A stretch of DNA of 64,000 nucleotides from Pseudo-nitzschia pungens (lineage: Eukaryota > Bacillariophyta > Bacillariophyceae > Bacillariales > Bacillariaceae), in NCBI GenBank assembly GCA_037355855.1, contig CM074767.1, forward strand, positions 682,001 through 746,000, read 5' to 3'. Position numbers and translations under genes: made by a program. The first letter of the stretch is position 1. The number at the start of each line of letters is the position of its first letter. Below, in pieces: positions 31,022-42,001 of this stretch. The notes under the pieces were generated by a model, which worked only from the letters and a program-made list of their open reading frames with translations, did not search any database and was not told the DNA's origin.

Positions 31022-32271
31022 GAGACAAGAGTATGTGCAAAGTACTTGCTGTATACTAGAGCTAGAACACTGATGGAATCAAACGACACATGATTTTTGA
31101 AAACTTTTTATTTAGATGATTCGATTTTGCAGGTTTCTGATGTTGAGACTACTACTAGAGTAGATATCTTGAATATGAATACTTCTAGTTCGGTATTGTC
31201 ATAAGTAGTACTACTACTACTACTAGTAGTAGTAGTACTATTCTTGCGCTGTGGTGCTCTCACGAATTTGACGTTGGGATGAACAGCTGGAAAAGTCTTT
31301 ATTGCTAGTAGCAGGCATCCGTTGACAACTGGGATAGTGGTGTCAAAGATGAAGGGTGATTTCACAAACGTGGTGAAAATCTGCCGGACACGGCAGGAAT
31401 ATTGGCCTAACCGACGCACTCTGTCGTACGGTTGTGGTGGTGGTGTACAGTGCTAGACCTTTAGAAACACAGACTGTGGGGAACTTATACTTGTGGGCCC
31501 ACGAACATTGATTGATTCTTTTACTTTTATGAATGTGGTGAAAAGTGAAAACAAAATGGTGGGAGTTTGACAATAAAGGATTGCTGCATCATGAAAACCT
31601 TTCAACAAAAGAGAACAAAGAATGTATTTTAAAGGAACAAAATAAACGAAAACTGCTATGTTCAAATGTGCAGCCAGAAAGGCCACGAAAGTTAAGTACA
31701 TCGTCATACTGTTATTGTTAGTACTAGTTCTAGTACTAATAGTAGTAGGAGCAATCCAGTTGTGTTTTCATTCATGATTGAGGACTAATTACCGTACCTT
31801 ACTACTACTAATTACCTACGACTTGTAGTACGTGAGTACGAGTAAGATTTACTTACTCGTACGTAAACCTTACCGGTATGTACCGTACCGTAATTAAGGT
31901 TACCGGTATGTTTTTTTTTTGTGATTTTAAAAAAAGATTCATTCATCCTAAGGTTAAGGTTACTTCAAACCTGGGGCGCGGCTTTAGAACCGTTACGTGT
32001 ATGTCGTCATCAATCTTCGTTGCGGGATTAGATGATTTCTCCTTCCTGGTTTCTGCGAAGGTTGGAGCTTTGACGCAGACACAGACACTGAGACAGACAC
32101 CAACACCAACACCAACACCAACGCCAACGGCAATGTTGAAAGTCGAAATCGAGCCGAACAACCTTCACAGAACGACCAATCCCAACTGACTACAATTCAA
32201 AACAAGCAACAAAGCAAACAGGCTCACACAAATATACACAAAATATACCAAACCAAACCAAACAAGAGACG
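31022..32271. other. Intergenic: triplet palindromes and word clusters
   Basis: A TAGTACTACTAC / TAGTAGTAGTAC palindrome-like run at about 31203-31242, a GTAAGGTT/TACCGGTA cluster at about 31790-31915, and a CCAACA/CCAACG hexamer repeat at about 32098-32130 in the leader of the next gene. No gene seen. Confidence 0.5.
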
Positions 32272-33216
32272 ATGGTGTTTTCGAACAACGTTTACGCCGA
32301 CGCAGCAATTCTGACCTTTGGGATGCAATTTACGGGGTTTGCAGTCGCCGCATTTTTGGAAACAGAGATATTTTACGACATTTTGGGCGGCATCAATTTC
32401 CTGGCCCTGGCAGCCCTATCGGTTTGGAGCGGGCAAGAGCGTTCCGAGGCGAGCAACAGCAGCAACGGGCTCCTCGTCGCCTTGTTTGTCCTCAGCCGGG
32501 GATGGCTCTTGGTGTTTCTGGCCTGGAGGGCCCACCACCGAAAGGGCGATTCTCGATTCGACGGAATCCGAAACGTTCCGTCGAGATTCTTTGTCTATTG
32601 GATGGTCCAGGCCGTTTGGGTATACTGCATATCCCTGCCATTGGTGGCGGTCGCGGCGACATCTCCGGGATCGGCGGCTTCTGCCGCTGGCTCCGGGTCT
32701 TTGGCGTTGTCGTCGCTGCTGCTCTTGGGAATGGTCGTGTCGATTGGCATGGAAATCCACAGCGACGTGGTGAAGGCTGGTTGGGTAGCAAGGGGACGCC
32801 CCGGAGGGTTTTGTCGAGAAGGCCTCTGGAACGTCTCGAGGCATCCCAACTACGCCGGCGAGATCATGACGTGGGTCTTTGCGGCACTGTACGCCGCTTG
32901 CGTTTCCGAGTGGTCTTGGACCGTGGTGGTGATCGCATCGATTTCGCCGCTGTTCACGGCACAGATCCTCCTCAACACCTCGGGCACCGGCGTTTGGAAC
33001 GCGGAGGGCAAAAATCTGAAGCGATACTACGAACACGAGGATCCAACCATCTCCGAGAACTACAAGGAGTATCGAAGAACAACCCCTCCGCTGTTTCCGG
33101 TGTTTTTTGTCCCTTACGAGAGCCTTTCCTTGAAGGTCCAGCGTCGATTGTGTTTCGAATGGGAGCGGTACGAATACAGGGAATCCCCGATTGGTAAGCG
33201 CAGCAAAGGAGACTAA
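32272..33216 (+). CDS. DUF1295 / steroid 5-alpha-reductase-like membrane protein
   Basis: 314 aa, single exon, probably an ER-type integral membrane protein. Hydrophobic segments: about 10-28, 36-52, 66-84 and 106-130, an Ala/Ser/Gly-rich stretch plus a TM at about 143-160, then a pair around 198-232. The family hallmark WNVSRHPNYAGE is at about residues 186-197, and LLNTSGTGVWNAEGKNLKRY follows, with YKEYRRTTPPLFP near the end. This is the NADPH-binding end of the DUF1295 / steroid-dehydrogenase-like superfamily (PF06966). Substrate unknown; members of the wider superfamily reduce double bonds or methylate isoprenoid/sterol-like lipids. An Asn/Ser loop (SEASNSSN) separates TM2 and TM3. Complete and intact. 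Confidence 0.85.
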   Translation: MVFSNNVYADAAILTFGMQFTGFAVAAFLETEIFYDILGGINFLALAALSVWSGQERSEASNSSNGLLVALFVLSRGWLLVFLAWRAHHRKGDSRFDGIRNVPSRFFVYWMVQAVWVYCISLPLVAVAATSPGSAASAAGSGSLALSSLLLLGMVVSIGMEIHSDVVKAGWVARGRPGGFCREGLWNVSRHPNYAGEIMTWVFAALYAACVSEWSWTVVVIASISPLFTAQILLNTSGTGVWNAEGKNLKRYYEHEDPTISENYKEYRRTTPPLFPVFFVPYESLSLKVQRRLCFEWERYEYRESPIGKRSKGD

Positions 33217-34433
33217 TGATCCGCGCCGATTGAGTTTATGGCCCGAATCGCCTCGTTGTGCCACGAACAAGGGAACAAATGAATCGGCTCTTGGATTGTA
33301 TTGACCCTTTCTTCCGTTCATTTGTTCGACGATTGTCGGTCACCCGTCACTTTTTCCTTTGACAGAAAAACCGTGAGGCAAATCATGCGACCACGGCGCG
33401 AAACTATTCCAAGCAAAACAGAAGCAAAGCCGAAAAGGATTGCAAACTAATGTAAAGAAATAACTTTGAAGTAATAATGTATTATATCAGATCGTCGCAG
33501 AATGGGAGATGAAATGGTCGCATTTTTACTCTCGCTCAACACAGTCATTCCATCACTTGACTATATTCAAATTCAAATCGAATCGATGGGCACAACGCTC
33601 CCACATCGGTCCCACTATTATTACTATTAGTACTTTTTGAATTCATGTGACACCAGACCCTTGCTCCCCCTGCACGGTTCGGTCTGTTCTGTTGGTACAC
33701 GTCTTCTCAAAAATAACAATATAAATTCTGTTATTACTATTGCTACGAACACTTTTCATCTTCTTAAAAAATACGAAGTACGGTAGTTGAAGTAATCTTA
33801 CCAGGTAACTTAGTTTCCTGTTCGAGACAACATGCCGGTACCGAAGAAAGTATCATACCGGTAAGGTTACGTAATCTTAAGGTTTACTCTTATAATTCAT
33901 GGCGTCACCATCTTCTTACGTCGAATAACTATTTATGCCCCTCTCGGAAACCGTGAAAGGGTATTAGGTACGAGTATCGCATTGACAATTATTGACGCGA
34001 CGAGCATCCAAAAAATAGAAAGTATCATCTCAATAACCGTTCCCTTTTCATTACAGTAAACCTTACGGATACACGAGTCGAATTGATCAGGTTTTCACTT
34101 GAGATGATACGGTTAAATAGTTGCGGTACAGTACGGTTAGTTGATCGAGTCGTACCAAAAGTGTTCGGGTATCTCAACACATTCCACATCGTTGAACCGT
34201 CCATAGAACATGGACTGAACGTGCTTGGATGCATGATTACCGAGCGCCCAGTGCCCAGTCATACCGGTTCATCTCACATCTCACAACTATTGTTGTGCGA
34301 AGCAATCCATCCTTCACCCCTCTTCACCACATACCAAACCCATCTCGTCGAAAACCCTCACCGAATCGAATCATAACCCGTTAGATAGTGAACGACAAAA
34401 AAAAACAAGCACTCGCCGGACACCTGGAACATC
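33217..34433. other. Intergenic: no gene seen
   Basis: AT-rich, with a GTAAGGTTACGTAATCTTAAGG-like cluster (first 20: GTAAGGTTACGTAATCTTAA) near 33860-33890. No recognisable gene or RNA. Confidence 0.45.
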
Positions 34434-35258
34434 ATGAACCACTCGATCAACGGAACCGAGCGGACAACCAGTTCCGCAACGTTCTCGAATCCGTCGCTGG
34501 AATCTATTCCCCCCGCGGCCACAAAGACCAGCCGCATGCCGGCATCTCTGGTTGTGGCTCACTTGTTTTCCTTCGCGCTGAGCTACGTCGTCGTGCAGAG
34601 TTTCTGGGAATTCGAAGACGTCTCCGCCGCCCTCGCCTTTTACGGCCTTTATCACCGATACGGCTGGAACCAGGTCGTCCATTTCTTTGGTGTCCCCGGC
34701 ATCATTTGGAGCATCCTCATCTTCTTGATCCACGTCCCGCTTCCGTTCGTGACACCACCAATCGCCAAGGATGCGTCGCCCATCAACTACGGCAGCTTCT
34801 TGGCCACTTGCTACTGCCTGTTTTATCTCTCCATCGATCCAATCGGGGCAACCCTGTACGCCCCGGTCCTCTACGCCATGTACGCTTCGGCGTGGGCCAT
34901 CGTGGAAGACGATCGGTGCCGAGCGCGATCGCTGGCCAGCGGCGGCCCGTCCGTGCCCTGGTACGGAACCGGGAAAGCCCTGAAGGTTGCCCTGCTGGTG
35001 CACGTATTGTGCTGGTACCTCCAGATCCACCTGGGACACAAGATCATCGAGGGGGCCCAGCCGGCCGTCCTCGAATCGCTCGGGGGAGCCCTGACGGTGG
35101 CCCCGCTGTTTGCGTTTTACGAGGGCCTCTGGAAGATGGGCATCCGTCGGGGGCTGCAGGAATCCACCCTGCGGCTGGTAGACGAGTACACGCTCGAGAT
35201 TTGCACCGAGCGCGGGGTTTCCGCGATGAAGGCCTGCGGGGACGCATTGCTCGGGTAA
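34434..35258 (+). CDS. Mpo1-like (DUF962) membrane dioxygenase
   Basis: 274 aa, single exon. Yeast Mpo1 is an Fe(II) dioxygenase that alpha-oxidises 2-hydroxy fatty acids derived from phytosphingosine at the ER. Family blocks present: AFYGLYHRYGWNQVVHFFGVP (first 20: AFYGLYHRYGWNQVVHFFGV) around residues 68-88, a TM with GIIWSILIFLIHVPLP, then CWYLQIHLGHKIIEGAQPAV and APLFAFYEGLW near the C-terminus. The His residues of YHR, VVHF, IHLGH are the expected metal-site candidates. About four TM segments are seen, as in Mpo1. Longer than yeast Mpo1 (174 aa) because of an N-terminal 40-residue polar extension and a C-terminal helix ending in EICTERGVSAM. It converges on the prenylcysteine oxidase gene, 301 bp away. 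Confidence 0.85.
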   Translation: MNHSINGTERTTSSATFSNPSLESIPPAATKTSRMPASLVVAHLFSFALSYVVVQSFWEFEDVSAALAFYGLYHRYGWNQVVHFFGVPGIIWSILIFLIHVPLPFVTPPIAKDASPINYGSFLATCYCLFYLSIDPIGATLYAPVLYAMYASAWAIVEDDRCRARSLASGGPSVPWYGTGKALKVALLVHVLCWYLQIHLGHKIIEGAQPAVLESLGGALTVAPLFAFYEGLWKMGIRRGLQESTLRLVDEYTLEICTERGVSAMKACGDALLG

Positions 35259-35559
35259 TCGCAAGGGTGCTTGGCTGTGCGGTACGCACGCACTGTATGG
35301 AACCGATCGGTTTGCCGCAACACCACGAGGCGCGCGTTGGACGAATGTTTCATGCAACGAACTCCAGAAGGTCCTAGTCGGATACAACCCATGCTCACAT
35401 CTCAAATACAACATAGTGATAGTATCTATTATACTAGACATTAACTCGTGTAACACACCAAGTCTATTTTTTCTGACAGAGCCCATTGTTGCAAGATATC
35501 GTAGCCCACTCGGGCAACGATTGATACTTTCGTCGTCCATGTTTCGACTGGGTCGATCG

Positions 35560-37439
35560 CTAAAGCTCGTCTCCCGTGGTGCGACCATCGTTGGGATCCA
35601 CTAGGCCCACCCTGCGGGCAATGAGCTTCGCAACAGATTTGCTTCCAATCGCGGATATTTCGATGGCGGAAACCGCGGATTCCATAGCGTTGGTGTAATA
35701 GATGGCCGACGTCGTTTTCGAAAATTCGCCGTTTTCCTCCTTCCTGCCTCCGCTGTACAGCAGGAATCGCGTAGAACGCGACGACTCTCCTCCACCGTTG
35801 AAGGATGGTGTTGCCCCTCCCCTGGGACCACCCCAGACCTTCGTGTCCTCGACAACAGCGTCGTTTCCGAAAAGTTCTCTCACCGTTTCAGCCGACAGCT
35901 CGGACGAACTAAAGGTTTTGTAGACGTCTTCGGTGATTCGACCAATCGAGGAGAGACCGCTTAGCTTTCGTCCTTGTTCGGTGAAGAGAATAGCTCGGGG
36001 AAATCGTCACCATTCCCGTCGTTGTCATCGAGACGGAAGTAGGACGATTGAAGCTTAGCATTCGACACAAACGTCGTTACCACCTGCGTATAACGCCGTT
36101 TAGCGCTCGATGGAAGGTGATGCTCCCCACCCAGGGAATGCACGTGCTCGTGAATGTTGGCATCAGAATTATCGCTGTCAACCATTTCATTGAGGGGCAG
36201 ATAATACAAGACACCATCGTCAAAGACCGTTCCCTTCCCCATGAATTCGATTCCACTGAATTGGAGAGGTGTCGCCACCACGACAATGTCGTAGGGTCTG
36301 GGGTCTACCAGTTTCCCGTCCTCTCCAAAAAGTTCGATTTGTTGCACTTGAAAATCCGAGGAAACTAGGGTCTGGATTTTGATCGGGAGCCTCCGGATTT
36401 TCTTGTTGTCGCTTTCGGGGCTGCAGGTTTCGTCACGGAATCGGTTGGCCTGGCGAAAGGCAGAAGAAATCAGTCTGTCGTTGCCCCCCTCGATCGCAAA
36501 GAGCTCGCCAGTTCCCGCGATGGCGTTGACCAGACCTCCGAGACCAGTCATCTGGGAATTAAGCTGGTTGTTGTTGCAAATGTTCATGGCGGTATAGAAT
36601 TCGGATCGCACCAGTCCCTGCTCGGCCATAGATTCCAGAAACCATCGTCGCCACCAGGCGATGTGAGAGGAAACACCGATGCCGTCAAGGTACTCGTCAA
36701 AGCTGACGCTCGCTTCGTGCGACAGACCGACACGTTCCCAAATGTCGTTGGGCGACTCGAAAAAGGTATCCATGTTTGTGTGGTCGTCGAGGAGGTCGTA
36801 GATTTTTCCAAAAGATTCCACAGCAGCTAGAGCGGCTGTGTTGATCCTCCAGAGATCTAGATTGTACCGCCACATCATGTATGACTTTGCCTCGCTTTTG
36901 GTAGTATTGACCATCCAAAGGGGGAAAAGAGACGCTTTGTCACGATTGTCGCTGTGTCCGTCATAAATTCCAAGGCCTTTGCTTCCGCCGCCACCATGAG
37001 GCTTGATTTTCATCAGCCGTTCGCTTTCATCGTGATCGTTGCTGGAGCCGTCAATCATGTCATTGACGAGCTTGTTTCCCCCAAAAAGAATCGACGCTCC
37101 TCGTTCGACAACGGTCCCGTCCTTCAATCTGTGAGAGGAAACCCTGGAACCCTGGTTGAAGCTGCCACTATAAACATGGTTGTCGTCATCCGAGGAAGAG
37201 GGAGGAGGATCGAATACTGTGATGTCCAGTCTGCAATCAATGTCGTATTCGGTGAGATATTTCGTGAGAAAGGATCCAGAAATCCCACCGCCTATGACTG
37301 CGATCCGTGTTGTCTTTTTCTTTTTCTTGTATTTGTCAGAAGATTCTGCCTGAGCGAATGCTACGGATGAGCCGACTCTGCTAACTTGGATGCCACCCAC
37401 GGCGAATATAAATAGGGCCACAAGGGAGGCCTGCATCAT
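35560..37439 (-). CDS. Prenylcysteine oxidase-like FAD protein with a 1-nt frame break
   Basis: Oxidatively cleaves farnesyl/geranylgeranyl-cysteine from degraded prenylated proteins, by family. The first frame (ATG 37439, 492 codons) has a signal peptide (about 1-29), then the FAD Rossmann motif IAVIGGGISGSFLTKYL, the ERGASILFGGN block and a prenylcysteine-lyase domain. It then meets a stop at 35961. A second frame from about 35,995 carries the missing C-terminus: ILFTEQGRKLSGLSSIGRI, then WGGPRGG, IYYTNAMESAVSAIEISAIG and VAKLIARRVGL. The overlap lies at a GGGG run at 35997-36000, so a single missing base there explains the break; no GT-AG intron fits. The protein would end GDEL, resembling an ER-retention tail. 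Upstream (37440-38317) is shared with the divergent ubiquitin-like gene. Confidence 0.8.
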
Positions 37440-38317
37440 GAATTCTGCTTCTCAAACGACGTAAAAGATAAACTAATCAGAATTATAAACACCGGCTTCA
37501 CGAAAGGATTTGTCTTGAGTCCAACGCATTTTGATTGATTGTGATCGACTTCCATCGATTTTGATCGGGATACGGGATGAACCCGAAACCCGTCAAGTTG
37601 TGTGGATTTCACTGCAATTTACCGGTACCACTATTCACAGTGAACGGAACACGGGAAGTTCAATCAAGGTTTTCATGAAGTCCTTCCGGGCGATAAGGTT
37701 ACCTCGTACCTCGTGGCGTGTAGCTTCTTATGTTCATATGTACATACGAGTACTTACCCTGTAGGATAGCTTGTGAAGAGTGAAAAGGTCATTATTTTTA
37801 AAAAAAATAGACGTCACCAAAAAGGGCTGAAAATTCATTCTCCCCCTTTTGAAATGACTCATTTTTTGGTCATTACTATCACTCACGACTGCAACTTCGG
37901 CACTCGGCAGACTTTACGTACCTGTCACACGTAGGCTGACGTACTGGTACCGGTAACTTCGCGGTGAAACAACACAAAAATATTTATCATCTACAATGAC
38001 GGAAAATTGGATGCATTATGCATCGCTAAATCGCCTCTCCGAAATACAGTGAGTGAGTCCCTCATGCGCCTTTCGAATTTGGTTTCGACAACTTGAACTC
38101 TCCGAATACATCACGACCAAAAATACCATTTCGGTAGTATTTGGCGACATATCCTCTCCCACCAGCTCTCCAAAAAATCACAACGAAAGACCATCAACCG
38201 ATAACCTTCGAAGGTCAACCTTTCGAAAAGCAATTTTTGAAAAGACGCCAACAGTAGAGCAGAGAAAGGCACAGCACCGGACGCCTGAACAACGACAACA
38301 AACAAACAAAGGCAACC
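37440..38317. promoter_or_regulatory. Divergent intergenic region
   Basis: Lies between starts of the prenylcysteine oxidase (-) and the ubiquitin-like protein (+), so both promoters must be here. It contains ACCGGTA words (about 37620, 37950) and a poly-A run at 37800. No defined motif is claimed. Confidence 0.4.
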
Positions 38318-40366
38318 ATGGAAGAAGTCATGATGGAAAGCATGGAAAGCAGCGAATCACGCAGGAGATCCTTCATGTCGCCACCTCGACGAAAAGGTCA
38401 ACGAGGCTTGGGTCGCTCACTGGACGGCATGGGTGCAGCCTCTACTCACACCGTTTCTTCACTCAACGGCTCTGTGCACAGTACCGCGAGTACCAGCAAC
38501 AATCCCATCACAAATGACCTCCAGCTGAACATTCTCGTTCACAACAAACTAGACAAGATCACCAAATACAAGCCATTCCAACGTTGGAAATCAAAATTCC
38601 TCGGTCGTTTCGAAACATATCTGACGGAGTCTGGAAGAGAACCGGCAAGGGAAGCATCGGAAAACCTCCAACGGCACCTGGAGGGATGTGTGAAGCGGGC
38701 CGACGTCCTCTTGGATTTCATTGAAAAGGGAGATCTCTCGCCGACAACGGGAAGGAAAACGGTTCGCGCTTCGCTGGCACTCAACGAATTCTGCTTAAAC
38801 CTCAACGAAACTCGAGTCGAGCTGAGGGAATTGGTGCCGGCCAAGCAGGTCGACGAGAGGCGATTAAAGTACACGAAATTTCACGTCGGAGCCTCTCTCA
38901 TCGACGAGGGGTTTCCGCAATACGTCGCCATGAGAGAACTCGAGGACAAAGTTCAAGAGATTGCCGATTTGATGAGGGACGCCGAAAACGACGAAGACAT
39001 ACTCGACAAACAACAGAGAGAACTCTTTCATAACTACAAGAAGCAGGTAACCCGATTTTGTGACGTTATGGCGGACCTCGATTTGTACGAAATCATGCTG
39101 AAATGCGTCCAGTTCTTGCAACCACCCGACCACGAGGAGAGCGATGACGAGGAGCTCACAATTTTTGTCAAGCGCTACGAAGGAAGCCCCAAGAACGGTC
39201 GCGGAATTTCATTGTTCCGGCCCAAGAAAAACATTGGATCCGACCAGTTGCCAGACGATTTTCCGCAAAAGAAGACAATCAAGGTCGACGTCGACGACAA
39301 CGAAACAATTGAAACGGTTGCAACTCTTGCGTCGGAAGAGCTTGGATTTCAACTCAAACCGGCGGAGGTGATCGACATTTCGAATCAACTCACGATTCGA
39401 TACAGCAACGACACCAAGGTAGTGGACACACCCCAAACCAGTACCCTGCGGCAACTGGGAATCGAAAACGGCGATGTCCTCACAATCGAGAAGACATTGC
39501 TTTCCATTAAGGTTCGTTTAAAGGATGCAAATGGAGAGCCCTTCGAAATGGAAATCAGAGTGGATCCGGACACGACCCTCAAAGATTTGAGAGCCCTGCT
39601 GGAAGAAGAACAGAATCGACACGAAGACCTCGAAAGCATACTAGCCGACGATCAAGTTTTGTCTCTGGACGGTGTCGAACTCACGGACGATGACAGGACG
39701 TGCACCGAACTCGGCATTGTATCGGGGTCCGTCCTGGACCTCGAGGCAAAGCCCGTTCCGGTCGAGGAGAACAACACGAATTCCGAAGGGGACAAAATCG
39801 TCATCGTCGACACCAAATACGGAACCATGTTCTCCGTGGATCGCGAAACAGCGATCGAGAAGGGAGTTCTGACGCCCAAAGTAGTGAACGATGTCGACCA
39901 ATTCATAGAAGCTACCGGCGACGATGTCGACAAGATTCGGATGCGCAAGTCGATGCTGTCCTCTCCGAACCTCAAGGTCAAGCCACAGATTGTGATTCCC
40001 AAACTCAAAATCGAGGAATACGAACTCGAGGAAGCCGAGAAAGTCCAAAACCTCTGGGGTGTCAACCTGAAAAAAACAAGCCACAAGAAACGCGGGACGG
40101 AATTATTGTTTGTGGATCTCAAAACCGAAGCCGTGGGATTTCTCAACCGTACCAAACTGATGGATATGGAATTCATCACGGTGGTGAAGGTCGTTGATCC
40201 AAGCGTGCTAGGGGACAACAAGAAAGGAGAAGTAGAGGAAACACTGGAGCAGGCCGAAACCGATCAACAGAAATACGATTTTTTTGTCACCCGGATTCGA
40301 CGAATATTTGGCATCGCCTACGAAGAATCCCTGAGTTTGCAATCCTCTGAGAATGAGGAAGAATGA
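38318..40366 (+). CDS. Protein with two ubiquitin-like folds and helical N-terminal half
   Basis: 682 aa, single exon, ATG in an AACCATGG context. The N-terminus is Ser/Arg/Met-rich (SRRRSFMSPPRRKGQR), suggesting phosphorylation and basic charge. Residues about 85-275 are helical and charged (KWKS...FLGRF, ELEDKVQEIADLMRDAEN), coiled-coil-like. Two ubiquitin-like beta-grasp segments follow. The first, about 320-395, begins KKTIKVDVDDNETIETVATL and ends LGIENGDVLTI. The second, about 395-480, begins LSIKVRLKDANGEPFEMEIR and ends LGIVSGSVLDL. Both show the spacing D..T.K.L...L......LG...G..L. A conserved-looking C-terminal region follows with VDTKYGTMFSVDRETAIEKG and ends in Glu-rich sequence. 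Neither fold ends in a cleavable Gly-Gly, so these are structural domains rather than modifiers. Function unknown. Confidence 0.72.
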   Translation: MEEVMMESMESSESRRRSFMSPPRRKGQRGLGRSLDGMGAASTHTVSSLNGSVHSTASTSNNPITNDLQLNILVHNKLDKITKYKPFQRWKSKFLGRFETYLTESGREPAREASENLQRHLEGCVKRADVLLDFIEKGDLSPTTGRKTVRASLALNEFCLNLNETRVELRELVPAKQVDERRLKYTKFHVGASLIDEGFPQYVAMRELEDKVQEIADLMRDAENDEDILDKQQRELFHNYKKQVTRFCDVMADLDLYEIMLKCVQFLQPPDHEESDDEELTIFVKRYEGSPKNGRGISLFRPKKNIGSDQLPDDFPQKKTIKVDVDDNETIETVATLASEELGFQLKPAEVIDISNQLTIRYSNDTKVVDTPQTSTLRQLGIENGDVLTIEKTLLSIKVRLKDANGEPFEMEIRVDPDTTLKDLRALLEEEQNRHEDLESILADDQVLSLDGVELTDDDRTCTELGIVSGSVLDLEAKPVPVEENNTNSEGDKIVIVDTKYGTMFSVDRETAIEKGVLTPKVVNDVDQFIEATGDDVDKIRMRKSMLSSPNLKVKPQIVIPKLKIEEYELEEAEKVQNLWGVNLKKTSHKKRGTELLFVDLKTEAVGFLNRTKLMDMEFITVVKVVDPSVLGDNKKGEVEETLEQAETDQQKYDFFVTRIRRIFGIAYEESLSLQSSENEEE

Positions 40367-40713
40367 AACCGTGGACAAGTAGTTGTGACAAACAAGGAAC
40401 TCGTCACTCACCGATGCTCCACGCAATTTATCCGCGGCTTGCTTGCCGCGGATCTCATGATCAATATTTTGTGTTATTTTTGGCGACAACAGTACTCAGT
40501 AGATGTTTTGATGTTAAGAAATTACAAATTCAGGCATTGTTACTACTGGGCCGAACGTCACCGGTTTTACATATATACCGAAATAACTATTTAATAAACC
40601 TTTGTACTCTTCTCTACACTTGTACCACAGCGCTTTGTACTTTAACAGCGGGTTGCGCTCAACAGGCCACAAGATACTCTTCATAGACTTGACCATATTT
40701 TTTAGGTGGAAAC
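40367..40713. other. Intergenic between convergent genes: nothing seen
   Basis: A 347-bp AT-rich gap, presumably holding both 3' ends. No repeat or RNA recognised. Confidence 0.5.
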
Positions 40714-41412
40714 TCACAACTTGGGGCCTTTCCAGTTCATCCCAATTGCCTCTAGTTGTCCAATCTGGTCCAGCGTTAGCAGGCTGTCTTTGCCTTTTGA
40801 AAAGCGTTTGTATTCCGTGCGTTGGTAGGCCGCCCATCGGGCAAGCAAGGTTGGAGTAGTTGGGTGGAACGGAACATCGCAGTTTCCCATCCGTTGCTGG
40901 TATCCTTTGAGCGATTCATACATTTCGTCCCACGAGGGAGGGGCTGGGTATTTTTTCCCCCAATGAAGCCCAAGGCTTTCGAGCTTTGCGACCTTCTCGG
41001 GCGGGATTGTGGGTTTTTTTCCTTTTTTCAGGTTGTTGTAAAGACACTTCTGATTATGAAGCCATTTCCCCAGCTTTGGACTTGCGGTATACTTTTGTGC
41101 AACTTTGCAGTCACCGTGGACGATGCGGTAGTGTCGAAGCTGACGAAACATGATTCCCCATTTGTCTGTTTCGTCGACAACGGATTCGTCGTCTTCGCTT
41201 GTATCTTCCTCTTTCATCGCAACCGAGGGTTTTGGGAAAGTTTCGTTCGCTTTGATCCTCTCTTCGAGGTCGTGGACCTTCTGTGTGAGGGATGCAAGCT
41301 GTTCCATCACATTATGAAATTGGATTTCGGCTTTCTTCGTGAAGTTGATCAGGGTGGCAATGTCTGTATCATCGAGATCGATTGCCTTGCGTTTGTTTGA
41401 GGTTGTCGACAT
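40714..41412 (-). CDS. Helicase-associated (HA) domain protein, two HA repeats
   Basis: 232 aa, single exon. ATG 41412 (MSTTSNKRKAID) is preferred; the frame opens farther upstream without an ATG. An N-terminal coiled-coil-like helix (about 28-62, QKVHDLEERIKAN) and an acidic stretch (EEDTSEDDESVVDE) precede two helicase-associated domains (PF03457). The first has WGIMFRQLRHYRIVHGDCKV, then LGKWLHNQKCLYNNLKKGKK and LESLGLHWG. The second has WDEMYESLKGYQQRMGNCDV, then LARWAAYQRTEYKRFSKGKD and LEAIGMNW. Each is about 65 residues. HA domains are abundant in diatoms, often without a helicase as here, and are thought to bind nucleic acid. Likely nuclear and DNA-binding, by inference. It converges on the ubiquitin-like gene. 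Confidence 0.85.
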   Translation of the reverse strand: MSTTSNKRKAIDLDDTDIATLINFTKKAEIQFHNVMEQLASLTQKVHDLEERIKANETFPKPSVAMKEEDTSEDDESVVDETDKWGIMFRQLRHYRIVHGDCKVAQKYTASPKLGKWLHNQKCLYNNLKKGKKPTIPPEKVAKLESLGLHWGKKYPAPPSWDEMYESLKGYQQRMGNCDVPFHPTTPTLLARWAAYQRTEYKRFSKGKDSLLTLDQIGQLEAIGMNWKGPKL

Positions 41413-42001
41413 GATTCGGTGTATATGGTATATTTCAACGCTATTGTTGCTGCCCCCTTTGTTTCGAATTTGTGCGGATTGCAATCTTCATTCAATCAAG
41501 AAAGGAAGACGGCTATTTCGACATGCAGTGTCTGTAACAATCGCGTCCGTCATGGCTCACGTTTTTTGTTCCGAGCAACGTCGTAATCCACCTAGCGTGG
41601 AGCTCTCCCACCGGTACCGTGACAACGTCATTGAAAATGAATGTGTTGGGAAGTACGGTCGATCGCAATCAACCGAATCCGAAATCTGGCACATGTGTGG
41701 TTGATCCACGATTCGACAAAATCCAACAGGGAGCACCCGGTACTATGCTACCTGCACGCAGCCGAACCCACTCCGATTGATTCTGCACCGAAGCAATGAA
41801 ACAAATCACAATTTTGCAACTAACATGATGCCTACCGGTACCTGTAGCGAGTTTATCATAACCCCAAGCAAAAGGCCGTTCGGTATCTACCATGTTTGCA
41901 CAATTTTTGATCGTTTTATTCTCCCGACAATCCATCGAGTGTTTGTATTGTATGGGTATGTTTGTGTGAGGGCACGGCATTTCACGGCATGGCACGATGC
42001 C
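41413..42001. other. Intergenic: no gene seen
   Basis: Short frames only. It separates the 3' end of the D-lactate dehydrogenase gene from the start of the HA-domain gene on the same strand, so it includes the latter's promoter. Confidence 0.45.

Noticed and set aside
31878..32189. A 103-codon frame with a Thr/Pro run upstream of the DUF1295 gene
   Set aside because: It is made of a CCAACA hexamer repeat and word clusters; it is more likely the leader of the next gene.
34371..35588. A 405-codon minus-strand frame opposite the Mpo1-like gene
   Set aside because: The plus strand carries the conserved DUF962 motifs. The antisense translation is Arg/Gly/Pro-rich and motif-free.
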